From: Pseudomethylobacillus aquaticus | GTDB lineage: Bacteria; Pseudomonadota; Gammaproteobacteria; Burkholderiales; Methylophilaceae | Length of the DNA stretch: 64,000 nucleotides | Assembly (NCBI RefSeq): GCF_003730115.1 | Contig: NZ_RJVP01000002.1 | Span: 248,001-312,000, forward strand | Direction: 5' to 3' | Shown: positions 1 through 8,111 of the stretch, piece by piece | How positions within the stretch are numbered: position 1 is the first letter of the stretch | How the letters are laid out: every line of letters begins with the position of its first letter | Notes under the pieces: model-generated | Database searches by the model: none | Seen by the model: the letters and a program-made list of their open reading frames with translations, nothing else | Told to the model about the DNA's origin: nothing | Program-made: the position numbers and the translations under genes

Positions 1-1
1 T

Positions 2-82
2 GAACAGCTGCTGGCACAGCATCAGTTGGTCAGTGTCAAACCGTGCTCTCGCTCGTTGTTGAGCTACTCGCTTGCTTATTAG
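2..82 (+). CDS. C-terminal end of a gene entering from the left edge
   Basis: Frame 2 is open from the first base of the window to a TAG stop at 80-82 and would encode 26 residues ending SLLSYSLAY. The other two plus frames hit stops at 1-3 and near 60. Codons such as CTG, CAG, GTC and CGC match the coding style of the window, so this looks like the tail of a real protein whose start lies outside. It overlaps the convergent small lipoprotein gene by four bases. The fragment is too short to assign a family. Confidence 0.45.
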   Translation, partial: EQLLAQHQLVSVKPCSRSLLSYSLAY

Positions 83-201
83 CAATTCCCCTTCTTTTCC
101 TGACCCGGTGGGCAGCCATGCGGGTGTGGTTTATAGAAACAGGCGGTGTTCATCACACTGAATAAGCTCAGAACTAGCAGCAAAACAACACTCTTTTTCA
201 T
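79..201 (-). CDS. small lipoprotein-like peptide, 40 aa
   Basis: This tiny exported protein starts MKKSVVLLLVLSLFSV and continues with a lipobox-like NTAC, so Cys20 would be the acylated residue. The mature part is only about 20 residues, rich in His, Pro and Gly (FYKPHPHGCPPGQEKKGNC). The ATG at 201 was chosen over a longer upstream frame because a perfect AGGAGG (plus-strand CCTCCT at 208-213) sits at ideal spacing. Similar tiny HPHGCPPGQxKKGxC lipoproteins occur in proteobacteria, with no known function. The His- and Cys-rich tail might bind metal, which is a guess. Confidence 0.6.
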   Translation of the reverse strand: MKKSVVLLLVLSLFSVMNTACFYKPHPHGCPPGQEKKGNC

Positions 202-385
202 CAAAAGCCTCCTGAACCAGCGGGTTAACATCAAGAAAACTGCGCGATTGCCGATTCTACATCGACTGGGCCGGTTTATCCGCTTGCATGACAAGTGGCA
301 TATCCGTTGCTTAGGTACTACTGAACGTTCAGATATTTCGATCTATGAGGTGTAACCAGATTGCTTGAGTAAACAGGAGGCAAAC

Positions 386-1402
386 ATGACACGGCTTGTT
401 CTTGCGTTATTGTTGTTGAGTCAGGTACTTCCGGCAGCCGCGCTGCCCACCGATGAACTGCTGCAAAAAGCCAACGCCATGGTGGTGCGGGTGCAGGTTG
501 GCCTTGCGAATGGCGGCATGGGCGTGGGTTCCGGGGTGGTGGTGGCCAAGGATGAGGTGGTGACCAACTGCCATGTGGTGGCTAATGCCGGCAACATCCG
601 TGTACTCAATAGTGGTGTTGTGTATGTGGCCAAAACCACCAAGGCGGATTGGCATCATGACCTGTGCCTGCTCAAGGTGGAGGGTCTCAATGCGCCAGTG
701 GCCAGCATCGGTTCCAGCAAAGCCCTTAAATATCAGCAACCGGTCTTTGCGACAGGCTTCCCCAATTTCTCCATGATCGCATGCACCAGTTTTGGGCATG
801 TTCAGGCACTCTATTCCATGGAAGACAGTGTCATCGTCCGTGCTTCGGCCACCTTCAGGCTGGGCGATAGTGGTGGTGGCTTGTTTGACGATGCAGGAAA
901 TCTGGTGGGCGTGATCACCCTGAAAAGCCCAGGACGCAACGCCTATTACTACTTCATGCCGGTGGAGTGGATACAGGCGCTGATGCAGCAGCCAGCACAG
1001 GCCAGCTTTAGTGAGCCGCACAAGGTGGCGTTCTGGGCGGAATCGTTCGATAAATGGCCAGCTTTCATGCGCGTGGTGCAGCCTTACCTCACTGAGGACT
1101 GGCAGGCGCTGGAAGTGATCGCACAGCAATGGACCGTAAACGAGCCGGAAAACGCCGAGGCCTGGTTCTATCTGGCGGCCGCGGCCTATGGCAAGCATGA
1201 AAGTCAGGTGGCGGAACAGCATCTGGCGCGCGTGGTGGCACTAAACGATCAGCATACCCAGGCCTTGTATTATCTGGGGCTGATCGCAGATGAAGGCGGC
1301 AAGCGTAACGAGGCACTTAGTCGGGTGGCCATGCTGAACAGCCTGGACGCGCCCATGGCGGACCGCCTCAAACTGGCCATGGGCATCAAGCCCGAGCAGT
1401 AA
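386..1402 (+). CDS. secreted trypsin-like serine protease with C-terminal helical repeats
   Basis: This is a periplasmic or outer-membrane serine endopeptidase of the trypsin-like fold, 338 aa. A signal peptide (MTRLVLALLLLSQVLPAAA) precedes the protease domain at about residues 25-210. The triad is visible: His63 in VTNCHVV, Asp92 in DWHHDLCLL and Ser162 in LGDSGGGLF. The last 120 residues look like TPR helices, for example NAEAWFYLAAAAYG and HTQALYYLGLIAD. The ATG at 386 follows an AGGAGG at 375-380; a TTG at 365 in the same frame is ignored. A paralogue with the same architecture lies at 25528-26565. The substrate is unknown. TPR tails usually bind proteins, so a chaperone-like or regulated protease is plausible. 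Confidence 0.85.
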   Translation: MTRLVLALLLLSQVLPAAALPTDELLQKANAMVVRVQVGLANGGMGVGSGVVVAKDEVVTNCHVVANAGNIRVLNSGVVYVAKTTKADWHHDLCLLKVEGLNAPVASIGSSKALKYQQPVFATGFPNFSMIACTSFGHVQALYSMEDSVIVRASATFRLGDSGGGLFDDAGNLVGVITLKSPGRNAYYYFMPVEWIQALMQQPAQASFSEPHKVAFWAESFDKWPAFMRVVQPYLTEDWQALEVIAQQWTVNEPENAEAWFYLAAAAYGKHESQVAEQHLARVVALNDQHTQALYYLGLIADEGGKRNEALSRVAMLNSLDAPMADRLKLAMGIKPEQ

Positions 1403-1528
1403 GACAGCAAGTAGTAAGGCCTTAAACAGTGAGGCCGGGCATACCGCTTATGCTGCGCTGATACAGCTCAGGTCGATAAAACGGCGGTTGCCCCACCTCT
1501 TGCAACGAGGTGCTGGCAGCACGCCACA

Positions 1529-1783
1529 TCACTGATTGCTGACCACCAACCAATTCGACTGCCGGTATTGGGCAGATTTTTCTGATTGGCACACATCGCG
1601 CTCGGCCAGCACCTTGGCGATATTCCTGTTTCTATCCACGTTGATGATGCCCGCCAATGGCGAGGTGAGCTGGTCTGGGAACAGGGAGATGCCTGCGGTT
1701 TCTGGCGTCGGCGGTTTGGGTTGTTCCGCATCGCATGCGCCAAGCAACAGAGTGGATAACATCAGGGCGCTGAGTCTTATCAT
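1529..1783 (-). CDS. hypothetical lipoprotein, 84 aa
   Basis: The product begins MIRLSALMLSTLLLGACDAE, a clear lipobox (LLGAC) with Cys17 as the lipidation site, followed by a short Pro/Thr-rich linker and about 55 residues of unrecognised sequence containing NVDRNRNIAKVLAERDVC. The start at 1783 is fixed by an AGGAGG on the minus strand (CCTCCT at 1788-1793). The gene lies 43 bases downstream of the cupin lipoprotein gene on the same strand, so the two are probably co-transcribed. Asp at +2 after the Cys suggests inner-membrane retention if the E. coli Lol rule applies. I do not recognise the family. Confidence 0.65.
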   Translation of the reverse strand: MIRLSALMLSTLLLGACDAEQPKPPTPETAGISLFPDQLTSPLAGIINVDRNRNIAKVLAERDVCQSEKSAQYRQSNWLVVSNQ

Positions 1784-1826
1784 GGTGCCTCCTGGTCGGC
1801 GCTGCTGGTCAGCTTTGACCGTGCGC

Positions 1827-2324
1827 TTATGGTTTGCTGTTACGCGGATCATCTGCGGGGTTGATGTAGCTGATGTCCCACGGGCCGGTGGCGATCAACT
1901 CGACGATGGTTTCCTCGTCCGTGGTCCATACATAATGCGAATGGCCAGCCGGTAATACAAAGCTGTCACCCGCATTGAGCACCTCACCATTGCTGGTGTC
2001 GAACGTTTCGCCCATGCCGTTACCCAGTTTGCCGCTCAGCACGGTGATGACCTCCGTGAACGGGTGGGTGTGTGCCGGGATGGGGTAATTGGGTGGGAAT
2101 TTCAGGCGTACGATGAACACCCCCGCTTTGGTCGGGTCACCTACCAGCAGAGCGCTTTGAGCACCCGGCGGCAGGATGGCTTCATCCTGCCAATTGAGCG
2201 TGGCAGAGCTGAACGACTCCATCTTGTCCGAGTGCATGCGGTCTATCTTGTCGCCAGCCTTATCCCCGCTGCAGGCGCTGATAGCACCAGCCAGTAGTGC
2301 GGCTGTGATCCATGTGTTCTTCAT
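1827..2324 (-). CDS. cupin-domain lipoprotein, 165 aa
   Basis: A signal peptide with lipobox-like AISAC (MKNTWITAALLAGAISACSG) is followed by a single cupin domain. Cupin motif 1 appears as PAHTHPFTEVITVLSGKL and motif 2 as LPAGHSHYVW, so the His residues that hold a metal are present. Such proteins resemble the ChrR-type cupins, a family that includes metal-binding sensors and small enzymes; the actual role here is unknown. The start at 2324 follows a GGGAG-type ribosome site; the longer frame to 2423 lacks one. It is probably the first gene of a two-gene unit with the downstream lipoprotein. Confidence 0.75.
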   Translation of the reverse strand: MKNTWITAALLAGAISACSGDKAGDKIDRMHSDKMESFSSATLNWQDEAILPPGAQSALLVGDPTKAGVFIVRLKFPPNYPIPAHTHPFTEVITVLSGKLGNGMGETFDTSNGEVLNAGDSFVLPAGHSHYVWTTDEETIVELIATGPWDISYINPADDPRNSKP

Positions 2325-2610
2325 GAGTAACTCCCTTATCTTGAAAATGGTTAAGCACTGCGTTTCATATTCAGCCTGGTAATGATGTGTTACATCACCT
2401 GGCTTAACGGTGCCTAAAACCATGAAAGCCCACTCAGGAAATTAATGAATAAGGTGTAATTGAATAGCTTTTTTGGAGTGAGCATTGACGGGTTTCCTGA
2501 GGCCACTGCTGGCTGATACGCTGCCTAGGCGGCTGCAGAGCGTGGCAGGTTCAGCATAGGCTTTCTGTAACTCATGACGTCCCGGCTGCTTCACGGTACA
2601 GTGCTGGTCT

Positions 2611-4077
2611 ATGTCTGAACAACAATTTTCATCTATCGGCTGGCGTTTCGACACCAGTTACACCCAGCTGCCTGCGCCGTTCCATGTGCGTGAAAGCGCC
2701 ACACGGGCACGCGATCCGCATCTGGTCATTTTCAACCATGCGCTGGCAGAGCAGCTGGGTTTGAACTCGGCAGCGTTGACTGACACAGCCGCCGCGCAGT
2801 TGTTCTCCGGCAATCAGGTGCCCGAGGGGGCGAGGCCACTCGCGCAGGCTTATGCGGGGCATCAGTTCGGTGGTTTCAGCATGCTGGGCGATGGCCGTGC
2901 CTTGTTGCTGGGTGAGCACATCACGCCGCAGGGCACGCGTGTCGATATCCAGCTGAAGGGCTCAGGCGTGACGCCGTACTCGCGTCGTGGTGACGGTCGG
3001 GCGGCATTGGGGCCGATGTTGCGCGAGTACATCATCAGCGAGGCCATGCATGCGCTGGGCATTCCCACCACGCGCAGCCTGGCAGTGGTGACTACAGGCG
3101 AGCCGGTCTACCGCGAGACCCCATTGCCGGGTGCGGTGCTGACGCGGGTGGCAGCCAGCCACATTCGTGTGGGTACATTCCAGTATGCCTATGTGCTGGA
3201 GGACCCGGTGGCATTGAAGGCACTGGCGGATTACACCATACAGCGCCATTACCCGGAGGCCGCTCTGGCCGACAACCCGTACCTGGCCTTCCTTAATGCG
3301 GTCTGTGCGGCCCAAGCTGCGCTGGTGGCCAAATGGATGCAGGTGGGCTTCATCCATGGCGTGATGAACACCGACAACATGGCGATCAGCGGCGAGACCA
3401 TAGACTACGGCCCGTGTGCATTCATGGACCGTTATGCGCCTGCCACAGTGTTCAGTTCCATCGACCGGCAGGGCCGTTATGCCTACAGTAACCAGCCGCC
3501 CATCGCGCAGTGGAATCTGGCGCGGTTCGCCGAGACATTGCTGCCCTTGCTGCATGAAGATAAAGCCATCGCCATCCGCCTGGCGGAATCGGCGGTGTAT
3601 GCCTACCCTGAGCAATACCAGCAGTCCTGGCTGGCTGGCATGCGGCGAAAACTTGGCTTGCTGGATGAGGCGGAGGATGACGCGGCGCTGGTTGAGGATC
3701 TGCTCACCTGCATGCAGAACCACGGCATGGATTTCACCAACAGCTTCCGTCGCCTGAGCATAGAGCAGACTTTGCCGAATGCCGACGCGGCGGACGTGCA
3801 AAACTGGCTCAAGCGCTGGCAACAGCGTGTGCGGCGACAGACAGCCACTCCGGAGGATGTGAGCACTAGCATGCGTGCCGCCAACCCGGCAGTCATTGCG
3901 CGGAATCATCAGGTGGAAGCAGCGCTGGATGCCGCCACCGACCATGGCGACCTCGGGCCTTTGCACCAGTTGCTGGCGGTGCTTGCCAAGCCGTTCGAAG
4001 AAACGCCGGAGAACCTGGCTTACCGTAGCCCGGCCCCGCCTTCGGATGAGGTATACCAGACCTTCTGCGGCACCTGA
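2611..4077 (+). CDS. selO: SelO/YdiU family protein AMPylase
   Basis: SelO is a pseudokinase-fold enzyme that transfers AMP from ATP to Ser, Thr or Tyr of proteins and is linked to redox stress responses. The 488-residue product matches the family in length and motifs: YAGHQFGGFSMLGDGRA (81-97), the lysine-containing VDIQLKGSGVTPYSRRGDGR (111-130), FIHGVMNTDNM (247-257) and DYGPCAFMD (265-273), which carry the nucleotide- and metal-binding residues. The C-terminus ends FCGT, so the cysteine that is selenocysteine in animal SelO is kept. It is a single-gene unit closed by the terminator at 4109-4138. The upstream 287-base gap on its left holds promoters for both divergent genes; no other feature was seen there. 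Confidence 0.93.
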   Translation: MSEQQFSSIGWRFDTSYTQLPAPFHVRESATRARDPHLVIFNHALAEQLGLNSAALTDTAAAQLFSGNQVPEGARPLAQAYAGHQFGGFSMLGDGRALLLGEHITPQGTRVDIQLKGSGVTPYSRRGDGRAALGPMLREYIISEAMHALGIPTTRSLAVVTTGEPVYRETPLPGAVLTRVAASHIRVGTFQYAYVLEDPVALKALADYTIQRHYPEAALADNPYLAFLNAVCAAQAALVAKWMQVGFIHGVMNTDNMAISGETIDYGPCAFMDRYAPATVFSSIDRQGRYAYSNQPPIAQWNLARFAETLLPLLHEDKAIAIRLAESAVYAYPEQYQQSWLAGMRRKLGLLDEAEDDAALVEDLLTCMQNHGMDFTNSFRRLSIEQTLPNADAADVQNWLKRWQQRVRRQTATPEDVSTSMRAANPAVIARNHQVEAALDAATDHGDLGPLHQLLAVLAKPFEETPENLAYRSPAPPSDEVYQTFCGT

Positions 4078-4108
4078 TTTTTGCAGAGTACGCGCTCACT
4101 GAGCATGA

Positions 4109-4138
4109 AAAAGCCCCTGCAACATCGCAGGGGCTTTT
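4109..4138. terminator. bidirectional terminator between selO and the catalase-like gene
   Basis: A 12-bp perfect stem (AAAAGCCCCTGC pairing with GCAGGGGCTTTT) around a 6-base loop has a T run on either strand. It lies exactly between two convergent stop codons, so it can end transcription from both sides. Confidence 0.9.
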
Positions 4139-4163
4139 GTTTTGAGTGTGAAGTAGTAGCGGC

Positions 4164-5150
4164 TTACTTCAGGCGACGGCCAAAGCTCACCGCATACGCG
4201 CCAGGGCGCGCCAGCAGGATAGGGTCTTCCGAGGCCTCAATGCCATCGGTCAGCATCAGCGGGTTGAACATGGTCTGTTTTTCAAACGCAGTGCCTTGCG
4301 GGTGCACGTTGCGTACGCTCAGTGTGCCCAGTTCGACCACTTTGCGCGTCGCTGGCCAGGTTTGCGTGGCGTCATTGATGGCGTCGCCAGCCTCGGCCAG
4401 TTGTACCGCGATGCGGTACTGCACCGCGCCTTGCTTGAGGCGGGCCGGCAATTCATTCATCAGGTAATCAGGGTCCGCCTTGTCTGCGTCCGCTTTATCC
4501 AGATAGGCAGCGCCGGCCACTGGGGCTATCAGGTAGCGCCCATAGTTCACCTCACCCTTGGCGTTGATGAATTTGAAAGCATTCACGCCAAAGAAGGGCT
4601 GCGTGCCGAAGCTCACGGGTGGCAGCTTGGGGGTGGTCACGAACTTGAGCGCTGCCGGGTGTGTGGCCAGGAACTGTTCCACCGGGCTGGGTTTCGCATC
4701 GCCACCGCTTGCCGCAACGGCGTTCAGCAAGCCGAGAAAATCTTCTGGCGTGGCGGCTGGGAAGCCGTTCACAGAGATGACCACGATGTCGGTATAGCTT
4801 TCATCGGGCAGGCCAAAGCGGATGGCCATGCCCTTGGGGAAGCTGTTGCCGTTGGCATCCGGGATATTGGGTACACCGGTGGCATTGGAGAAGCGCACCG
4901 TAACGGGTACGGATTTGGCAGTGAAATGCGCGGCTTTGGAGACGCTGCTGGCGCTTGCTGCCGGGACGAAATCACCCTGCACCACCAAGCCTTTGGCATG
5001 GTTGGCGCGGAAGTCGGCATGCGGGCCGCCGGACAGTTTGGTCAGGGTATCGACCAGTTGTTCGGTGACGGGTTTGTCAGCTTCTGCGTAGACGTTGGCG
5101 CTGAGCGAGAAGCTCAGTGCCACCAATAATGCGATGCGCGTTTTGTTCAT
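4164..5150 (-). CDS. periplasmic catalase-related haem peroxidase (SrpA-like)
   Basis: This is a small haem catalase-fold protein of the catalase-related peroxidase group, 328 aa with a signal peptide (MNKTRIALLVALSFSLSANVYA). Family landmarks are RANHAKGLVVQGDF with the distal His51, VTVRFSNATGVP (84-95), and near the C-terminus RPGAYAVSFGRR, which carries the proximal haem-ligand tyrosine. Members lack the C-terminal catalase domain and usually act as organic peroxidases. The ATG at 5150 is preferred over 5159 because GAGG lies only 2 bases before the first but 11 before the second. It is probably a single gene, convergent with selO. Whether it dismutates H2O2 cannot be read from sequence. 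Confidence 0.88.
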   Translation of the reverse strand: MNKTRIALLVALSFSLSANVYAEADKPVTEQLVDTLTKLSGGPHADFRANHAKGLVVQGDFVPAASASSVSKAAHFTAKSVPVTVRFSNATGVPNIPDANGNSFPKGMAIRFGLPDESYTDIVVISVNGFPAATPEDFLGLLNAVAASGGDAKPSPVEQFLATHPAALKFVTTPKLPPVSFGTQPFFGVNAFKFINAKGEVNYGRYLIAPVAGAAYLDKADADKADPDYLMNELPARLKQGAVQYRIAVQLAEAGDAINDATQTWPATRKVVELGTLSVRNVHPQGTAFEKQTMFNPLMLTDGIEASEDPILLARPGAYAVSFGRRLK

Positions 5151-5309
5151 GATGGCCATTCCTCAAGTTGAAAATAATTTAAGAATCCGCTGTTACAAGT
5201 TCGCGATCAGGCGGCTACGCAAACGGGTCAATTGCTCATTGAGTGACTGTAGCTCCTGTAGCGTACAGCCGGTTTTTGCAGCGATCTGCACGGGCAACCG
5301 CACTGCCTG

Positions 5310-5933
5310 CTAACGCGATGGCCATAGTTGCAGCACCACACGCACCAGTGCCTGTAACTCTTCGCGGCTAGCGCCGCTACTGGCCTGCACGGACATGCCC
5401 TGGTGTATGGCCGCCACATAACGTGCCAGATCTGCGGGTACGGCATCGGCAGGTAGGTCGCCTTCCGCTTGCGCGCGTTCAAAGCGTTGTTGTAGCAACT
5501 GTCGCATACGATGGCGATAGCGGGTCAATTCCTCACGTATCTCGGTACATGCGGCGCCACATGCCAATGCGGTTTGCACGATCATACAGCCCGGCGGGTG
5601 GCTGGTGTCGGTGAGCATGGCCGCTGCCGCGTTCAGTAACTGATCGACCACTTGCCTGGCGCTGGTCGCTTCAAGCGCTTTACGGATGAACGTGCCTGTC
5701 CTGGCCGTATAGGCATGCAAGGCATGGCGGAACAATTCTTCCTTATTGCCGAATGCGGCGTAGATGCTGGGCTTGTTCATGTTCATGGCAGCCGTCAACT
5801 CAGCCATGGAGGCGCCTTCATAACCGTGTGACCAGAACACCAGCAACGCCTGTTGCAAGGCGGCTTCGCGGTCGAATGCAGCAGGTCTTCCGCGTGGGCG
5901 GGGTGGGGCGTCGGTGCTGTTGGTGGTGGTCAT
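5310..5933 (-). CDS. TetR/AcrR-family repressor
   Basis: This is a 207-residue transcriptional regulator. The N-terminal HTH (RGRPAAFDREAALQQAL, then GASMAELTAAMNMNKPSIYA) is typical of TetR proteins close to NemR/AcuR types. The C-terminal half would bind a ligand; Cys residues in PPGCMIVQTALACGAAC could sense electrophiles, which is inference. The start at 5933 is used because the likely -10 element (TACAAT on the minus strand, 5964-5969) lies downstream of an alternative start at 5987. It is divergent from an SDR gene, its likely target, with TACC-N4-GGTA-type sites between them. The frame continues open for 38 codons after its TAG stop (see findings). Confidence 0.9.
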   Translation of the reverse strand: MTTTNSTDAPPRPRGRPAAFDREAALQQALLVFWSHGYEGASMAELTAAMNMNKPSIYAAFGNKEELFRHALHAYTARTGTFIRKALEATSARQVVDQLLNAAAAMLTDTSHPPGCMIVQTALACGAACTEIREELTRYRHRMRQLLQQRFERAQAEGDLPADAVPADLARYVAAIHQGMSVQASSGASREELQALVRVVLQLWPSR

Positions 5934-5963
5934 GGTAGTGCTCTTGGCTGAATTGATATGAAT

Positions 5964-6036
5964 ATTGTACCACTTAGTAAAAAACATTTGACAGTCTGTG
6001 GGGAGGCGAACTATTATTTATTTACCGATTGGTAAT
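5964..6036. promoter_or_regulatory. divergent tetR/SDR control region with operator-like palindromes
   Basis: For the SDR gene, TTGACA at 5988-5993 and TATTAT at 6012-6017 are 18 bases apart. TACCGATTGGTA at 6023-6034, just over the expected transcription start, is an imperfect palindrome extended by AT-rich arms. A second related site, TACCACTTAGTA (9 of 12 identical), lies at 5968-5979 next to the tetR -10 (TACAAT on the minus strand, 5964-5969). This fits a TetR protein repressing both itself and the SDR gene. Confidence 0.65.
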
Positions 6037-6082
6037 TAAATAAATGAAGTACCTGAATCTCACTACAAAAAAGGAAATCAGC

Positions 6083-6826
6083 ATGTCTGCAAATACAACT
6101 AAAGTCGCGCTCGTCACCGGCGCTAATCGTGGAATCGGCTTGGAAACCGCCAGGGGGCTGGCTGAACTGGGCATGACCGTGATCATAGGCGCGCGTGATC
6201 TTGCAAAAGGCAATGCCGCTGCGGCTGCGCTGCGTGAACAGGGTTTGCAAGCCGTGGCAGTGCACTATGATGCGGACGATAGCAAGACCATCGCCACCGT
6301 GCATGACTACATCGCCGCGCAATTCGGCAAGCTGGACGTGCTGGTGAACAACGCTGGCATCTCCGAAGAGCAGTTGATGGGCGGTAACAACAGTGCGGAC
6401 GTGGCGCTGGATGCGGTGCGCCATACCTTCGAGGTGAACCTGTTTGCGGTGATTGCGCTCACCCAGCGCCTGCTGCCATTGATACGCAAGGCCGAGGCTG
6501 GCCGCATTGTGAACCTGTCCAGTATCCTGGGCTCGCTCACCTTGCACAGCATGGCAGATTCGCCGATCGCGCCAGCCAAGAGCTTTGCCTACAACACCTC
6601 CAAGACGGCCCTGAACGGCTGGACCGTGCACCTGGCTGATGCACTGCGCGACACCAATATCAAGGTCAATTCTGCACATCCGGGCTGGGTCAAGACCGAG
6701 CTGGGCGGCGAACATGCTCCGATGGAGCTGGTGGACAGCAACAAGACCAGTCTCTTCCTCGCCACCCTGCCAGCCGATGGTGTGACGGGCGGGTTCTTCC
6801 ATGAGCACGCTAGCCTGCCTTGGTAA
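6083..6826 (+). CDS. short-chain dehydrogenase/reductase
   Basis: This is a classical NAD(P)-dependent SDR of 247 aa. The Rossmann motif is TGANRGIG (about residues 11-18), followed by NNAG (about 88-91), the catalytic Ser in VNLSSILGS, and YNTSK with catalytic Tyr and Lys. The ATG at 6083 follows AAGGAAA; an in-frame ATG at 6044 lies within the operator region and is rejected. Carbonyl-reductase-like SDRs under a TetR regulator often clear reactive aldehydes or quinones, so a detoxification role is likely but not proven. The stop codon overlaps the start of a DUF2798 membrane protein. Confidence 0.9.
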   Translation: MSANTTKVALVTGANRGIGLETARGLAELGMTVIIGARDLAKGNAAAAALREQGLQAVAVHYDADDSKTIATVHDYIAAQFGKLDVLVNNAGISEEQLMGGNNSADVALDAVRHTFEVNLFAVIALTQRLLPLIRKAEAGRIVNLSSILGSLTLHSMADSPIAPAKSFAYNTSKTALNGWTVHLADALRDTNIKVNSAHPGWVKTELGGEHAPMELVDSNKTSLFLATLPADGVTGGFFHEHASLPW

Positions 6827-7068
6827 TGCGTATTCCCGCCCGCTTTCATAGAATGGTGTATGCCGTAGTGATGTCGGTCAGCATGTCGCTCATCGTTTCT
6901 GCGGTGCTGACCTGGTTACATCTGCCGACAGGTGTCGCCTTTGTGCCGCAGTGGCTGGCCGCCTTCGTAACGGCGTGCCCGGTGGTGTTCGTTTCCATCC
7001 TGGTGGTAAGCCCTTGGGTGGAGCGTGTGGTTGCGCTACTGGTGCAGCCAGGCAGCCCATCCAGATAG
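6826..7068 (+). CDS. DUF2798 membrane protein, 80 aa
   Basis: This is a small integral membrane protein with two predicted helices (VYAVVMSVSMSLIVSAVLTWL and WLAAFVTACPVVFVSILVV). The start overlaps the SDR stop by one base (TAATG), indicating translational coupling and membership of the same TetR-controlled unit. DUF2798 proteins have no known function; pairing with an SDR and a TetR repressor is seen in other proteobacteria. The unit ends at the terminator at 7092-7117. Confidence 0.75.
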   Translation: MRIPARFHRMVYAVVMSVSMSLIVSAVLTWLHLPTGVAFVPQWLAAFVTACPVVFVSILVVSPWVERVVALLVQPGSPSR

Positions 7069-7091
7069 CCTGCAAGGTTCGCAGCGTAGGA

Positions 7092-7117
7092 AAAAGGGGC
7101 CACATGTGGCCCCTTTT
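7092..7117. terminator. perfect palindromic terminator
   Basis: Thirteen-base arms beginning AAAAGGGGCCAC and ending GTGGCCCCTTTT form an uninterrupted 26-bp palindrome after the SDR-DUF2798 unit. In the cell it would fold with a small central loop, with the T run behind it. Confidence 0.8.
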
Positions 7118-7205
7118 GCACATGGCGGTCGAACCTGTTGCCGTGCTGGCGCTCATAATGCGGTGGACAAAATACCGTCCGTAGGTGCACATGGTGAAAG
7201 GCAAT

Positions 7206-7466
7206 ATGAAAAGTCAGCAATTGACGGCAGAACAGATCTCGCGCGTCATCGAAATGGCCTGGGAAGACCGCACGCCGTTCGAGGCCATACAGGCGACGCA
7301 TGGATTGAGTGAAGCTCAGGTGATTACGCTGATGCGCTGTGAGATGAAAGCCAGCTCGTTCCGCATGTGGCGTGCACGCGTCAGCGGGCGCAAGACCAAG
7401 CATGCTGCTTTGCGCAGCCCGAAGGTGACGCGAGCCTATTGCTACAGTCAATACAAACCGCGTTGA
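7206..7466 (+). CDS. TIGR03643-family small protein, 86 aa
   Basis: The product carries the family pattern seen across bacteria: LTAEQISRVIEMAWEDRTPFEAI near the N-terminus, then GLSEAQVITLMRCEMKASSFRMWRARV and a basic C-terminal end with RSPKVTRAYCYSQYKPR. The central segment looks like a small helix-turn-helix fold. No function is established. The ATG at 7206 is preceded by AAAGG; an earlier in-frame start at 7185 lacks a ribosome site. It appears to be a lone gene between a terminator and a convergent VOC gene. Confidence 0.8.
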   Translation: MKSQQLTAEQISRVIEMAWEDRTPFEAIQATHGLSEAQVITLMRCEMKASSFRMWRARVSGRKTKHAALRSPKVTRAYCYSQYKPR

Positions 7467-7486
7467 GATGTGGGCTACACGCCGCT

Positions 7487-7873
7487 CTAGCTGGCGTCAG
7501 CGAAATTGAGTTCCACGGTGTTGCCAGCCGGGTCTTTAAGTACGATCTGCTGCTGTTGCGATAATGGAATGGCGGTGACCCGATAAGGGATGCCACGTTG
7601 CTGCAAGCCCCTGGTGGTTTCGGGCAGGTCGGTGCATTTGAACGCGATATGGTCTACGGTGGTGATCACATTCACCAGGCGTTGCTCTTCGGGCGAAGCT
7701 TCGATCAGGTGTAGCACATCATGACCACCGGCATACAGCCAGTAACCGAAGCGTGTGAAAGGCGGGCGTGGGCCGTCCTGCAGGCCGACCACCTCACGGT
7801 AGAACGCATGCAACTGTTCCAGTAACGCGCGCGGTGCGCGGATATTGATGTGGGCAATGCCTAGGGTGGACAT
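7487..7873 (-). CDS. VOC-superfamily (glyoxalase-like) protein, 128 aa
   Basis: This is a single glyoxalase/VOC fold protein. Paired beta-alpha-beta modules are visible: GIAHINIRAP...FYREVVGLQ at the N-terminus and TTVDHIAFKCTDL...VLKDPAGNTVELNF at the C-terminus, including the usual metal-site His and Glu. The VOC family includes dioxygenases, glyoxalases and drug-binding proteins, and the substrate cannot be inferred. It stands alone. The 238 bases upstream, 7874-8111, contain no open frame or obvious signal that I can support. Confidence 0.75.
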   Translation of the reverse strand: MSTLGIAHINIRAPRALLEQLHAFYREVVGLQDGPRPPFTRFGYWLYAGGHDVLHLIEASPEEQRLVNVITTVDHIAFKCTDLPETTRGLQQRGIPYRVTAIPLSQQQQIVLKDPAGNTVELNFADAS

Positions 7874-8111
7874 GGGCGGCTTCTTTTCAGGGGTGCCTGA
7901 TGCTGACAGGCCATGATAAACAACAAGCTTGGGTCGGCCAATACCGATCCAGCCATGATGCTAAGTCGGTGTGGGGTGTCTGGTAATACGGATAGGCGCT
8001 GCGGATAAGAGAGTGACCCTTATCGCGCATGCCGGCAGAGAGGAGAATGGCGTGCTGACTGGCCTGCCCATCCTGCTTAGGGACGAGCTGCCTGCATAGC
8101 GGACTATACCT

